Assembly: GCA_046565505.1 (NCBI GenBank)
Contig: JBKHYJ010000076.1
Location: 42,691 to 106,690 of the forward strand
Direction: 5' to 3'
Source: JBKHYJ01 sp046565505
GTDB lineage: Bacteria; Acidobacteriota; Blastocatellia; UBA7656
DNA length: 64,000 nucleotides
Both the position numbers and the translations under genes were made by a program. A model generated the notes under the pieces. It saw only the letters and a list, made by a program, of their open reading frames with translations. It searched no databases and was not told where the DNA came from. The first letter of the stretch is position 1, and each line of letters starts with the position of its first letter. Shown in pieces: positions 52,100 to 60,439 of this stretch.

Positions 52100-52185
52100 A
52101 CCTCACGCCGCGTAAGGAAAGCACAGAAATTCCCGACTACGAGCCCGGCATTACTGCCCGAGCGGGCGGCGGATTCCCGACTGCC

Positions 52186-52812
52186 TTACCTGTTCCTCGA
52201 CTCCCTATCTATCCTTGCCTGGGCCGCCACGTTTTCTTGAAGCCTGACCTTATATGGCTTGGTCGGCTCTGCCCAAGAGATGGCATCCACTATTTGGTAA
52301 GGCTGGGCCAAGGTAGGGCACATGCTCCACCGGTTGATCGTGTCGTTGATAATACGGACCATCCCCGTATGCTGATTGACGTCAAAATCAAGGCCCGGAT
52401 TATCCCACCGAAACAGCTTGAAACGAATCGTGGTCAGCTCGAACGGATCACCCGTTAAAAAGACCCATCCCGGCTTCACCCCATGCATCTCGGCGTATTC
52501 CTTTAATGCTTTGGGGTCGTCCTGTTCCGGCTTGAGGGTGATCGAATACATGAATATGTCTCTGCCGACCCGATTCTTGAGCGTTTGCTGAACCTTGAGC
52601 AGGTTGGCAGTCGTCATCGGACAAGCGCCTTGACAGCTAGCGTACATGAAATTAATCACGACGAGCTTGCCCTTGATGAGGTCATCATAGAACCGCACCG
52701 GCTTGTTCTCATGAGTACGAAGCACGGCGTTCGTATAGTACTCTGGCCCCAGCGACGCGGCCGGGCGTGACGCTTTACTTGCTGTGTTGGCAAACAAATT
52801 TCTTCTATTCAT
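52186..52812 (-). CDS. SCO1/SenC family copper chaperone-like protein
   Basis: 208-aa thioredoxin-fold protein of the SCO family. The copper motif CxxxC is CQGAC in NFMYASCQGACPMTTANLLKVQQ, with the distal His in VNQHTGMVRIINDT. The family normally delivers copper to cytochrome oxidase; here it is fused by a TAATG overlap to a multicopper oxidase gene upstream, so it may metallate that. Odd: the N-terminus (MNRRNLFANTASKASRPAAS) has an RR but no hydrophobic signal stretch or membrane anchor, unlike typical SCO proteins. Confidence 0.9.
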   Translation of the reverse strand: MNRRNLFANTASKASRPAASLGPEYYTNAVLRTHENKPVRFYDDLIKGKLVVINFMYASCQGACPMTTANLLKVQQTLKNRVGRDIFMYSITLKPEQDDPKALKEYAEMHGVKPGWVFLTGDPFELTTIRFKLFRWDNPGLDFDVNQHTGMVRIINDTINRWSMCPTLAQPYQIVDAISWAEPTKPYKVRLQENVAAQARIDRESRNR

Positions 52813-54617
52813 TAGCCGACACCTCCTTTCTTTGCCGGGATAAACGTGGAGATGGGTTGCGGAGGAGGATTATCAACGATGTCCCACCGCACCAGCATGA
52901 AGTTGTCTTCGTGGTTCATGTTATGGCAGTGGATCATGTACTTCCCTGTGAAGTTTCTGAACCTCATGAAAAGTTCCACCTCACTGAGCGGCGGCATAAT
53001 GATCACGTCTTTCCTGCCGGTCTCCAGTTGCGGTGGCGGGCCGCCATTGCGCGACAGCACGCGGAACTCTTCAAAGTGAATGTGTACAGGGTGGCTCCAG
53101 GTGGCCTTTTTCAGCTTATTTCTCAAGATCCACTTTTCGGCAGTACCCTTCTGTATTTGCGCGTCGGACCTGTTGGCGTCGAAGACCTTGCCATTGATCA
53201 GGAATTGGCCGTTGACCAGGTCAAAGTCCCAGATTCGAGTCCCGACCACTTCGTTGAGATCGACCGGCGGGTATTCGGCCAACACGTCTGGAATGGGCGG
53301 GGAATCCGGCGCGTCGCCAACCACATCGAACCGCATGACGACGTCTTCGAGTTTTACGCTGGGTGGTAAATCATGAGGCTCGGGGCCGTTGTTGACAAAC
53401 TGCGGCCGGTCGTTGAGCAGGTAAAGTTTATCGCCGATTGCGGTGTCGGAGAAGTCAAAGATCACGTCATAACGTTCGGCAACATTCAGAGGGAGGGTGG
53501 GCACGTTGATAGGTGACTCCAATAGATTGGCGTCGGTGGCTATCACCGTGAAGGGCCGGTCGTCGCTCATGGTCAAGTTCCAGCCGAGCGCCGGCCCCGT
53601 GTTCAAGAAACGGAAGCGGTACTTGCGTCTCTTGACCTGCAGGTATGGCTGGATAGCGCCATTAACTACCCATTTATCTCCAAGGGGGACCGCGCCCGGG
53701 TTGTTGCTGAACAACTGACCATCAGGGCAGAAAAGCTTGGAGCCGATGATTATCGGAATGTCATATACGCCGTATCCGCTTGGCAGGCGGAGGGCGGACG
53801 GCCTGGTGTCGTTTTCGTTCCCGGTGTCCCTGTCATCAAACAACAAATACATTCCGGCAAGGCCTCTGTAAGAGTTCGGGGCGGTGAAGCTATGACGGTG
53901 GTCGTGATACCACAGGGACCCCATAGCTTCCCTCGGGTCGCCATTCGTCTGGGGGAACTCGTCGTACCCCGCAAGGATGTTAGGATAATGATGATCCTTG
54001 AAGAACCCGGGGCCGTAGAAGTCGCCCGCGAAACCGTCGCTCTCGGACGCCGTGTGCCCATTGTGCAGGTGGACCGTCATCTCATTAATGCCGAAGCCCG
54101 TGTGATTGACCGGCAGCTCGTTGTGAAAGCGCACCAGTATGGGGGTGTTATAGTTTGAAATAAACGTTGGGCCCGGCACCAGGCCATTGAACCCCCAAAC
54201 ATACGTGGGCGGAATGTCAGGGTGGAACTGATGGAGCGCGGGCCTCGTGTGTACATCGTAGTACACGCGAGGTTGGAACTCGTTCCATCGTTGATGAGCT
54301 GCCCGCGGGGCTTCGCCTCCAGAGATGTTAGCATTTTTTGTCGGCGCGGGACTCAAAGATGCCACGGGCGTCGCCACGGGCGGGATCGGAAGCGCCTGGA
54401 GGAAAGGCCGTGTCGGGGGGCTGTTAGCTGGCTGGGTACAGGTCGAAACCGGCTCCGGCGGTATGCTCTGGGCGTATGCGGAGCCGCCCGGGAAGTGAGT
54501 TCTAAAAGCCTTGGTCGAGGTGATAAGGGTGATCCCACCTGTCACCGCTCCCATTTTGAGTACTTCCCTCCTTGTAATCTCAGTTTTCTTCTTTTCTTTT
54601 TTCTGCTTTTTGGGCAT
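52812..54617 (-). CDS. TAT-exported multicopper oxidase
   Basis: 601-aa laccase-like (CotA / FtsP-type) multicopper oxidase oxidising metals or phenolics with O2. The copper sites are complete: HLHNGH, WYHDHRHS, HPVHIHFEEF and the last HCHNMNHEDNFMLV, with a Met as axial T1 ligand. A very basic N-terminus and TRREVLKMGAVTGGI form a twin-arginine signal; a Pro-rich linker precedes the first cupredoxin domain. ATG54617 is chosen: AAGGAG is six bases before it (only zero before ATG54623). It overlaps the SCO gene by one base. Lower GC than the chromosome around it. Confidence 0.94.
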   Translation of the reverse strand: MPKKQKKEKKKTEITRREVLKMGAVTGGITLITSTKAFRTHFPGGSAYAQSIPPEPVSTCTQPANSPPTRPFLQALPIPPVATPVASLSPAPTKNANISGGEAPRAAHQRWNEFQPRVYYDVHTRPALHQFHPDIPPTYVWGFNGLVPGPTFISNYNTPILVRFHNELPVNHTGFGINEMTVHLHNGHTASESDGFAGDFYGPGFFKDHHYPNILAGYDEFPQTNGDPREAMGSLWYHDHRHSFTAPNSYRGLAGMYLLFDDRDTGNENDTRPSALRLPSGYGVYDIPIIIGSKLFCPDGQLFSNNPGAVPLGDKWVVNGAIQPYLQVKRRKYRFRFLNTGPALGWNLTMSDDRPFTVIATDANLLESPINVPTLPLNVAERYDVIFDFSDTAIGDKLYLLNDRPQFVNNGPEPHDLPPSVKLEDVVMRFDVVGDAPDSPPIPDVLAEYPPVDLNEVVGTRIWDFDLVNGQFLINGKVFDANRSDAQIQKGTAEKWILRNKLKKATWSHPVHIHFEEFRVLSRNGGPPPQLETGRKDVIIMPPLSEVELFMRFRNFTGKYMIHCHNMNHEDNFMLVRWDIVDNPPPQPISTFIPAKKGGVG

Positions 54618-55695
54618 AAACATCTCCTTACCTCCCTAAAAGGGAGAGGTCATGTGAAAAATCTTCAACTGTTGGTTATTACCCCCAGTTTTAATTTACC
54701 GACTGATCACCTGAAGGCGTATCTGAAATTACGTAGCGGCCATAAGGCATAGGAGAAGCAGATGCGTTAAGCCAGCGAGTGGTGACGTAAGCAACCGATG
54801 GTTTCAATTACATTTTCTAGCTGTCGCCTGTTTATGCAAATGCACCATGAAGTAAAGCTTACATTCTTGACGGAGCAGAATTTGACGGAGGATTTATCTA
54901 AGCACTCACGGAAAATGAGAGCACCAGATGGAAATCGCCCTCAAGACCAGGGATTGAAGAATCCAGCCTTCGTCAATAATTTTCTACCCCTAACGGCTTT
55001 GCGCTAAAGTCACCTAACTGCTGTAAAATATTCCGCCTAACATTTCTGAGAGGTCAGAAGACGACTTTTAGTGCGGAACCACTCTATGCCGTTTTTGTTT
55101 ACCCATAGTTGTGTAATCTCAGACAAGCCTTAATATAAGGCCACTTTTATAAAGCCGGCTTAACGTCACTTTGATTGATAAACCAGTAGCTCGATGACTT
55201 ACTTTCTGCCAAGGGGTTGGAAAAATAAACCTTGTAGCAGGCCTAAAAATTCCCGATGTGAGAGGGTTAAATCGCTTACACAACAAACCGGAAGAATCAT
55301 TATTAACTTTGAGATCTCTACCTGTTCTCAGTGGCATTTCGTACTGAATGCCGGCACCTCAAAATAGAATCCCCGACTATTTCTACCTGGAATTTTGAGG
55401 GTGATGATTTCTAATACGATGTGATCTATAACACATTAACAAATTGATGTCAAGATAATAGAAATCCGGCGCAAGGACTATTCATTTTCGGGAATCGGGG
55501 CAGGCCCTCGACGGTGACTCAATAAGTTACGAACCAGCCGCCAATCAGCTTATGGCCGTTTTGCCGAGAATGAATAGGCCCCGGATCCTGCTCATAATTG
55601 CTGCCGCCGCGCCGAGTCGATAGTGTATTATGAATAAGTGCCCGCTACTAAGACTGCCCATGCTCGGGCGGCGACCAAAGGAAAGGGAATCGTTC
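54618..55695. other. AT-rich stretch of about 1 kb without a recognisable gene
   Basis: By eye near 40-45% GC in several rows, against ~65-70% in most of the window. A small hairpin CTCCCT / AGGGAG at ~54632-54646 lies just before the multicopper oxidase start. Short frames (for example 54798-55007 plus, 55119-55337 minus) have no family resemblance. I see no insertion sequence ends, tRNA or integrase. It may be the scar of a transferred segment or decayed genes. Confidence 0.45.
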
Positions 55696-56211
55696 ATGAA
55701 ATCACGGGAAACAAATATGAGAAAAGCTCGCATGCTTATTCTAAGCTTGATGGTCGGCTCTGTATTATGGCTGGGAGCATCGGCGACATGCCTGGCCCAG
55801 AGCCAGGATAAGGCCGGCCGGCCGGCGGCCCCGGCGCAGGGTTCAAGCCCTAAGCCGGATCAGAAGACCCCCGCCTCGGATTTAGGGATCGGCCTGCCCG
55901 ACACCCCACAAGGTAAAACGGTCGCCGAATTCTTCCGCGCTTTCAATAGCGGCGACCCGGCCATTATGCGGCGTTTCCACGAAGAGCATGGCGCGAGTCC
56001 TGAGAACGCGGATCAAGATATGGAGTTTTACAAGCGAAGCGGCGGCCTCAAGCCGCACAGCGTGAAGGGCTCCGATGGCGAGGGGATAGAAGTGCTTGTG
56101 CAGACTAAAAGTGACGGCAACTGGATACTGCTGCAATTCATAATAGACAAGCAAGCGCCGTACGCAATAACCGGCATACGAGCTAACCCCGGCAGCGCAC
56201 CGCCGAAGTAG
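55696..56211 (+). CDS. Small secreted NTF2-like protein
   Basis: 171-aa exported protein. Signal peptide ~1-35, ending ATCLAQSQ. After a Pro/Gln/Lys-rich linker, residues ~75-170 (GKTVAEFFRAFNSGDPAIMRRFHEEHG ... GGLKPHSVKGSDGEGIEVLVQTKSDGNWILLQFIID) look like the SnoaL/NTF2-type sandwich that often precedes serine-hydrolase or S41 peptidase domains; here it stands alone. ATG55696 (GGAAAGGGA ahead) is preferred over an upstream ATG. Function unknown. Confidence 0.75.
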   Translation: MKSRETNMRKARMLILSLMVGSVLWLGASATCLAQSQDKAGRPAAPAQGSSPKPDQKTPASDLGIGLPDTPQGKTVAEFFRAFNSGDPAIMRRFHEEHGASPENADQDMEFYKRSGGLKPHSVKGSDGEGIEVLVQTKSDGNWILLQFIIDKQAPYAITGIRANPGSAPPK

Positions 56212-56243
56212 ATTAATGGCCGCCGATTCAGGCCGCGTCGGGA

Positions 56244-56276
56244 AGCGGACGCGAGGTGACTCACCTCGCGCCCGCT
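56244..56276. repeat. Long hairpin with 1-nt centre
   Basis: AGCGGACGCGAGGTGA (56244-56259), C, TCACCTCGCGCCCGCT (56261-56276): inverted repeat with one mismatch, the perfect core being GCGAGGTGA / TCACCTCGC. It lies 33 bases after the NTF2-like gene; probable terminator or protein-binding palindrome, no T-run. The rest of 56212-56559 shows nothing certain; a 66-codon minus-strand frame at 56309-56509 is unassigned. Confidence 0.5.
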
Positions 56277-56559
56277 TACGCCCAACCGCGAAGGTTACTT
56301 CTCTCTTGTCATAAATATTTCACGCCCGCCTCACCCGCCGCCTCGTCAACCGGCTTCAACGTAGCTTCGTTGCCGCCGACAAATTTCATACTCGCAGAAA
56401 GTCCAGGCTCGGTGCGTAGAGTGTTCTTGCTAAAACCATGCGGCAGGGCGACGCGGGACCGGCCCATCCCGGTATAAAAATTGCTCGCATCAATTCCGTT
56501 ATTGCGCATACGACATGCCCAGGTGGGCGGCGGGAGTTTAACACTATGGGGTGCAAATT

Positions 56560-57039
56560 ATGGCCGAGGACGTGAAAAAAATGTCTGATGAGGAAATCCG
56601 TGCCCGCATCGTCCGGCTCGGGTTCGATGGTGACCAGCAGCGCTTCCAGGCTTTCTGTGATAAGTGCAGGGAGGGCTTGCCCCCCGGGACCGGCGTCGCG
56701 CTGCGCGGGAGCGTCGTCACCAACGAGCGTTGGGCCGATGGGCAACCCTTCGACGCGGACGGCGAGGGGACGAGCGACCTGGACGTGACCCTGATCGGCA
56801 CCGAAGTGATGCAATACTGGGATGACGGCGAGTATTACATCCCCGCGCTCCACACCAAGCCCCTGGGTGACAAAGCGCCCCACATCGCGCCCGATCTGAA
56901 CCCGCTGCGCGAAGAGCTACAGCGGATGGTGGGGCGGCCTGTCAACTTCCAGGCTACCTCCAACCTGATACTGTTCGCGCGTGACGTGTTGTTCGGCGAG
57001 CCTTACTTCACTATCATCGAGGCGGGCGAAGGGGCGTGA
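56560..57039 (+). CDS. Nucleotidyltransferase-like protein
   Basis: 159-aa protein with a minimal polymerase-beta-type nucleotidyltransferase signature: ALRGSVVT (the G-S helix) and TSDLDVTLIG (the DxD strand), but with ~18 residues between GS and DLD instead of the usual 8-10. The third carboxylate expected on the next strand is not obvious in RPVNFQATSNLILF. Start ATG56560 or GTG56551. Four-base overlap (GTGA) with the next gene, an EEP nuclease/phosphatase, implies coupled synthesis. Target unknown; activity uncertain. Confidence 0.7.
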   Translation: MAEDVKKMSDEEIRARIVRLGFDGDQQRFQAFCDKCREGLPPGTGVALRGSVVTNERWADGQPFDADGEGTSDLDVTLIGTEVMQYWDDGEYYIPALHTKPLGDKAPHIAPDLNPLREELQRMVGRPVNFQATSNLILFARDVLFGEPYFTIIEAGEGA

Positions 57040-57785
57040 TCGTCAAGCTGCTCAGCTACAACATTCGTTTCGGCGGGCGCGGGCGGGAGAGGCGGCTGGC
57101 GGAGGTGATCCGGGCGGTCGGCCCGGACATCGTCGTGTTTCAGGAAGCGACTCACCCGGCCGTCATAGAGGGGCTGGCCGAAGCTACGGGGCTGCGCCAC
57201 TGGGCCGCGCGCCCGGCTCACTCCATAGGCTATATCAGCCGCATAGAGATCGCCCACCACGAGTGGCATCACCCGGAGGGGGCGAAACATTCCTTCCTTG
57301 AGATCGTGCCCGCCGGCACGGAGTCGCGCATCTTCGGGCTACACCTCAGCGCAAGATTCTCGAAGTGGAGTGAGCGCCGGCGCGCCAGGGAGATCAGGTC
57401 GCTGCTCAGGGGCATAGAGAAGCACCAGGAGGGCTTCCACCTTCTGGCCGGAGATTTCAACACGCTCGCGCCCGGAGAGCTGCTGGACGTGCGTCGGATG
57501 CCGGGCTGGATTCGCGCCCTGATCTGGATCAGCGGCCGCGAGATCCAGCGGGAGACTATACAGGTCATGCTCGACGCTGATTACGTGGACAGTTACCGCT
57601 TTCTTCACCCGACGGGCGGTAGCTGTACATTCCCTACGTGGGACGCGCACCTGCGGCTGGATTACATCTTCGTGCCCGCGCGGTTCGCCGACCGCGTGAA
57701 AGCCTGTCAAGTTATAAACGAACCCGCCTCCGTCAGCAGGGCTTCGGACCATTTCCCGCTCCTGGCTCACGTGGACATTTCGTAG
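57036..57785 (+). CDS. Endonuclease/exonuclease/phosphatase (EEP) family protein
   Basis: 249-aa EEP-fold hydrolase. Motifs: LLSYNIRFGG with catalytic Asn, VVFQEATHP with metal Glu, GLHLSARF, LLAGDFNTLAPGE with Asp/Asn, LRLDYIFVP and the terminal SDHFPLLAHV (Asp-His). Complete active site. No signal peptide. The GTG start overlaps the stop of the nucleotidyltransferase-like gene. Substrates of this family range from DNA to phosphoinositides; none can be picked here. Confidence 0.9.
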   Translation: MIVKLLSYNIRFGGRGRERRLAEVIRAVGPDIVVFQEATHPAVIEGLAEATGLRHWAARPAHSIGYISRIEIAHHEWHHPEGAKHSFLEIVPAGTESRIFGLHLSARFSKWSERRRAREIRSLLRGIEKHQEGFHLLAGDFNTLAPGELLDVRRMPGWIRALIWISGREIQRETIQVMLDADYVDSYRFLHPTGGSCTFPTWDAHLRLDYIFVPARFADRVKACQVINEPASVSRASDHFPLLAHVDIS

Positions 57786-57820
57786 CGTGGCGCATAAGGC
57801 AGGCTGGTTGGCGCGGGCCT

Positions 57821-58192
57821 CTACTTGCCGAGCATGCGAAGTGCTGAATCATGACAGCGCCGCATGTTATCCGACCGGAAGTCGGATTCCGTATGCTCGG
57901 CTATGTAACTGAGCGTTCGGAGCGCGTCCATGTGCATCCCGCCTTCGTCATCTATGCTCATGAAAGAGTCTATCTCGACGATCTTCCTTTTGCCTGACGA
58001 TTGCCTGCACCATTCCGCCCTGGCGAGGTTCGCGTAGCAGACCGTAATCACATAAAGGTAAACTTGATAATCGAGCTGCTCGCCGGGGTGGGCCTTCAGC
58101 CACAGCCTGTGCCACTTCTCGATGTCCTTCAGCCACGGGCCGACGCTCCCGCCGGGCTTCGGCTGACTGGCGTTGCTACTCTTCCAGAGCAT
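57821..58192 (-). CDS. Protein of unknown function
   Basis: 123-aa cytoplasmic protein with no recognised domain. AGGAGT before ATG58192 and a coherent, mixed composition (YQVYLYVITVCYANLARAEWC, then DEGGMHMDALRTLSYIAEHT) argue that it is real. Mostly helical by appearance. Same direction as the DUF1272 gene upstream, from which it is ~180 bases away. Confidence 0.6.
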   Translation of the reverse strand: MLWKSSNASQPKPGGSVGPWLKDIEKWHRLWLKAHPGEQLDYQVYLYVITVCYANLARAEWCRQSSGKRKIVEIDSFMSIDDEGGMHMDALRTLSYIAEHTESDFRSDNMRRCHDSALRMLGK

Positions 58193-58373
58193 GGTGGCAC
58201 TCCTGGCTAAAGACTTACGCGATGGGTGGGTGGCTAGTATACGCCAAAACGGAGGCCTGGCGTCAAAATTTTTGACTCTTATTTCGCGAGGCGGGGCGGC
58301 GAGAAGTTTTACCGCGCCAGCAGGGGCAAGCGCCCGGGCCGCGAAATGATAGGGGACTTAAATAAATCAAGAG

Positions 58374-58571
58374 TCAGTGACTCGTTTCGCCCTGTGCTTT
58401 CTGCCTCCGCGGGCGCGCGACAAGCCCGCCGCCACAATTCGGGCAGACCCCTTTCATATCGCCCGCGCACCCCGCGCAGAAGGTGCATTCGTAAGAACAT
58501 ATGAACGCTTCGCCGTCTTCGGCGAGCGCGGCCCCGCATCTTTCACAGGTGCTTCTCATCTCTAACGCCAT
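58374..58571 (-). CDS. DUF1272-type cysteine-rich zinc protein
   Basis: 65-aa protein with four CxxC-type pairs: CERCGAAL, YECTFCAGC and CPNCGGGL. It begins MALEMRSTCERCG, the usual start of DUF1272 proteins. It should bind zinc; role unknown. It starts 18 bases after the PNPOx-like gene stop, with GAGGCGAG ahead, so it is part of the AhpD-U / PNPOx operon. Confidence 0.85.
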   Translation of the reverse strand: MALEMRSTCERCGAALAEDGEAFICSYECTFCAGCAGDMKGVCPNCGGGLVARPRRQKAQGETSH

Positions 58572-58589
58572 AAGCTCGCCTCGCGCTCA

Positions 58590-59276
58590 TTAACTGTCCC
58601 CGCCGGGTCTATCGCCGAGTTTCGCACGCCTCTCGTAATGGCGAATGTAATCCGGCAAGCCTATGCCTGCCGGCAGGCGCGGGTCGGCGATTGCTTCACC
58701 TGCCTCGACGCGGAGCGGGATGACGCCCGCCCAGACCGACATCTCGTAATCCTCGTCATCATCTATCGGCGGCCCGGTCCGCACTTTGGCCGAAGCCTCC
58801 GCCAGCGGCAGGGACAAAACCGTCGTCGCCTTCATCTCGGCGTCAGTCGGCTCGCGGACCTCCGCCCACCGCCCGGGTATGATGTGCTCGGAGAGGACGC
58901 GCAGGGCTTCTAGCTTCTCCCCTTTATCCTCTATGAGCGAGGCCCTCCCGAACACCAGGACCGACCTGTAATTGATCGAATGATGGAACGCAGAGCGGGC
59001 GAGGACTAAGCCGTCGAGCAGCGTCACGGTCACGCACACCTCTACGCCTTTGCTAAGCTCCCTAAGCATGCGGCTCGCCTGCGAGCCGTGGACGTATAAA
59101 TTATCTCCCCCGCGCGCGTAGCCGGTCGGGATTACGAAAGGCTGGCCGTTCACGTTGAAACCGACGTGGCAAATGAAGCCTTCGTCCAGGATTTCATACA
59201 CGGCCCTGCGGTCATACTCGGCGCGCTTGGGCAGCCGCTTTAAAGTAGTCCGCTCGGTCGGCAAAAAATTATCCAT
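58590..59276 (-). CDS. Pyridoxamine 5'-phosphate oxidase family flavoprotein
   Basis: 228-aa split-barrel FMN-binding protein of the PNPOx / NimA-like type (RAVYEILDEGFICHVGFNVNGQPFVIPTGYARGGDNLYVHGSQASRM). ATG59276 with AGGAG ahead is chosen; the frame opens 39 codons earlier over the end of the neighbouring gene. Members reduce nitro compounds or other electrophiles. It stands 47 bases after the AhpD-like selenoprotein gene, suggesting a shared redox or detoxification job. Confidence 0.9.
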   Translation of the reverse strand: MDNFLPTERTTLKRLPKRAEYDRRAVYEILDEGFICHVGFNVNGQPFVIPTGYARGGDNLYVHGSQASRMLRELSKGVEVCVTVTLLDGLVLARSAFHHSINYRSVLVFGRASLIEDKGEKLEALRVLSEHIIPGRWAEVREPTDAEMKATTVLSLPLAEASAKVRTGPPIDDDEDYEMSVWAGVIPLRVEAGEAIADPRLPAGIGLPDYIRHYERRAKLGDRPGGDS

Positions 59277-59323
59277 ACGTATTCGCTCCTGTGGCCGGCG
59301 GCGTCGGCCCGGCCGCCCCGCCG

Positions 59324-59863
59324 TCAGCGCTTCCAGAGCTTTTGAGACGGCACGCGCAGGGCGCGGTTGAACTTGCTCGAAGCGTTCTCCCACGCGATTA
59401 TCGCGGTCAGCTCCACCACCTGGTCGTCGTCGTAGAACTCGCGAAGCCTGGAGAAGAATTCGTCGCTCACCTCTCTCCCCGTTATCGTCATGGAGTCGGC
59501 GTATTCGAGGGCGGCCCGTTCCGCTTCGCTGTAAAGGTGGCTGGTTGCGTAATCCTGTAGAGCCTCTATCTTCTCGTCAGACAGTCCGAGCATGCTGCCC
59601 ACGGCGGCATTGATGTCCTGTCAGAACTCGCAGCCATTTATCGACGCGACCCTGCGATTGACGAGCGCCTTGAGCTTCCCGTCGATCAGCCCCGAGGCGT
59701 CGATGCCGCCCCACATCCCGCGTGCGCCCTGGTAGATCGAAGGACGCCGGGCATAAATCAGGTGATTGAGCAGAGGCGCGCCCCATGTTTTTGCCTGCGC
59801 CTCGAACACTTTCTTAACCGAAGGGGCCACCGAATCCGGGTCCACTCCCTCAATGCGTGCCAT
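59324..59863 (-). CDS. AhpD-like (carboxymuconolactone decarboxylase family) protein, probable selenoprotein with CxxU
   Basis: 179-residue AhpD-fold protein, read through an in-frame TGA at 59621-59623 (codon 81). The N-terminal half (MARIEGVDPDSVAPSVKKVF ... ALVNRRVASINGCEF) and the C-terminal half (QDINAAVGSMLGLSDEKIEALQDYATSHLYSEAERAALEYADSM) lie in the same frame and together form one normal-length family member. The family has a redox CxxC here (NGCxxC); TGA stands exactly where the second Cys should be, giving C78-E-F-U81. A SECIS-like hairpin begins right after the TGA. Start ATG59863 has AGGAGG seven bases ahead. Expected role: thiol/selenol peroxidase or reductase chemistry. Alternatives are a TGC-to-TGA sequencing error or a recent pseudogene. 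First of an operon with PNPOx and DUF1272 genes. Confidence 0.82.
59580..59622 (-). promoter_or_regulatory. Candidate bacterial SECIS element
   Basis: Directly after the UGA the RNA can fold: GACAG with CUGUC (lower stem), CAU with AUG, then UGCC with GGCA closing a 6-nt apical loop GCCGUG. The first loop base is G and lies ~15 nt after the UGA, close to the distance bacterial SECIS elements show. All of it is within coding sequence, as expected for bacteria. Hand fold only. Confidence 0.6.
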
Positions 59864-60013
59864 ATGTCCACCTCCTATTACACGAAGGCGGGCCGCGACT
59901 CCCGCCGTCAAGGAGATGGTACTAGATAATGCCGCGCCTGCAAAAGCCAGTTGAAATTAATGGCCCGCGCCGCTTCTGCCCGCGCAAACATTACGCGGCC
60001 TTTGTCCATTTTC

Positions 60014-60439
60014 TCAGGCGAAGCGGGGCCCGTCACTCGGGAAGTGATTGATGCCTATGTTGCCGGCGGCGATGTCCGTCAGGTCGATTATCGCCGCGGC
60101 GTTGATCGCAAGGGCGATCGAAATCGCCTCGCTTATCTCCTCCCTGGTCGCGCCGGATGAAATCGCTTTCTTGATGTGCCCCTCGATACAGCCCTGGCAC
60201 TTGGCTACCAGCGCGGCCGCTATGGAAATGAGTTCCTGCGTCTTAGTGTCGAGGTGCTTGGTCTCAGAAAAATAGACTTCGCGGTAGAACTCGCCATAGA
60301 TGCGCCGCATCTTCCGTTCGAGCATAGAGTATGACGCGGGCTTATCGCCGTTATTGCGGGGCCTTGCCTCGGGGGCCGCCGCGTCAGGTTGTAGTCCGGG
60401 GCCTGTTTCGGCCGGCTGCGGTGCGAGCTTGCTTTCCAT
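60014..60439 (-). CDS. AhpD-like (carboxymuconolactone decarboxylase family) protein with CxxC
   Basis: 141-aa AhpD-fold protein. The motif is the classical CxxCxxxH: CQGCIEGH in ALVAKCQGCIEGHIKKAISSGATREEISEAISIALAINAAAI. A polar, Pro-rich N-terminal ~40 residues precede the fold. ATG60439, with AAGGAG 12 bases upstream, is preferred. It lies 150 bases ahead of the probable AhpD-like selenoprotein, same strand, so the two paralogous families (Cys and Sec versions) are side by side. Confidence 0.88.
   Translation of the reverse strand: MESKLAPQPAETGPGLQPDAAAPEARPRNNGDKPASYSMLERKMRRIYGEFYREVYFSETKHLDTKTQELISIAAALVAKCQGCIEGHIKKAISSGATREEISEAISIALAINAAAIIDLTDIAAGNIGINHFPSDGPRFA

Noticed and set aside
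54798..55007. 69-aa gene in the AT-rich gap
   Set aside because: No ribosome site or recognisable domain; AT-rich DNA here gives chance frames.
59324..59602. Two separate short AhpD-like genes or a pseudogene at 59324-59911
   Set aside because: Both halves are in one frame, join into one full-length domain, and the stop sits precisely at a catalytic Cys; reading TGA as Sec explains all of it better.
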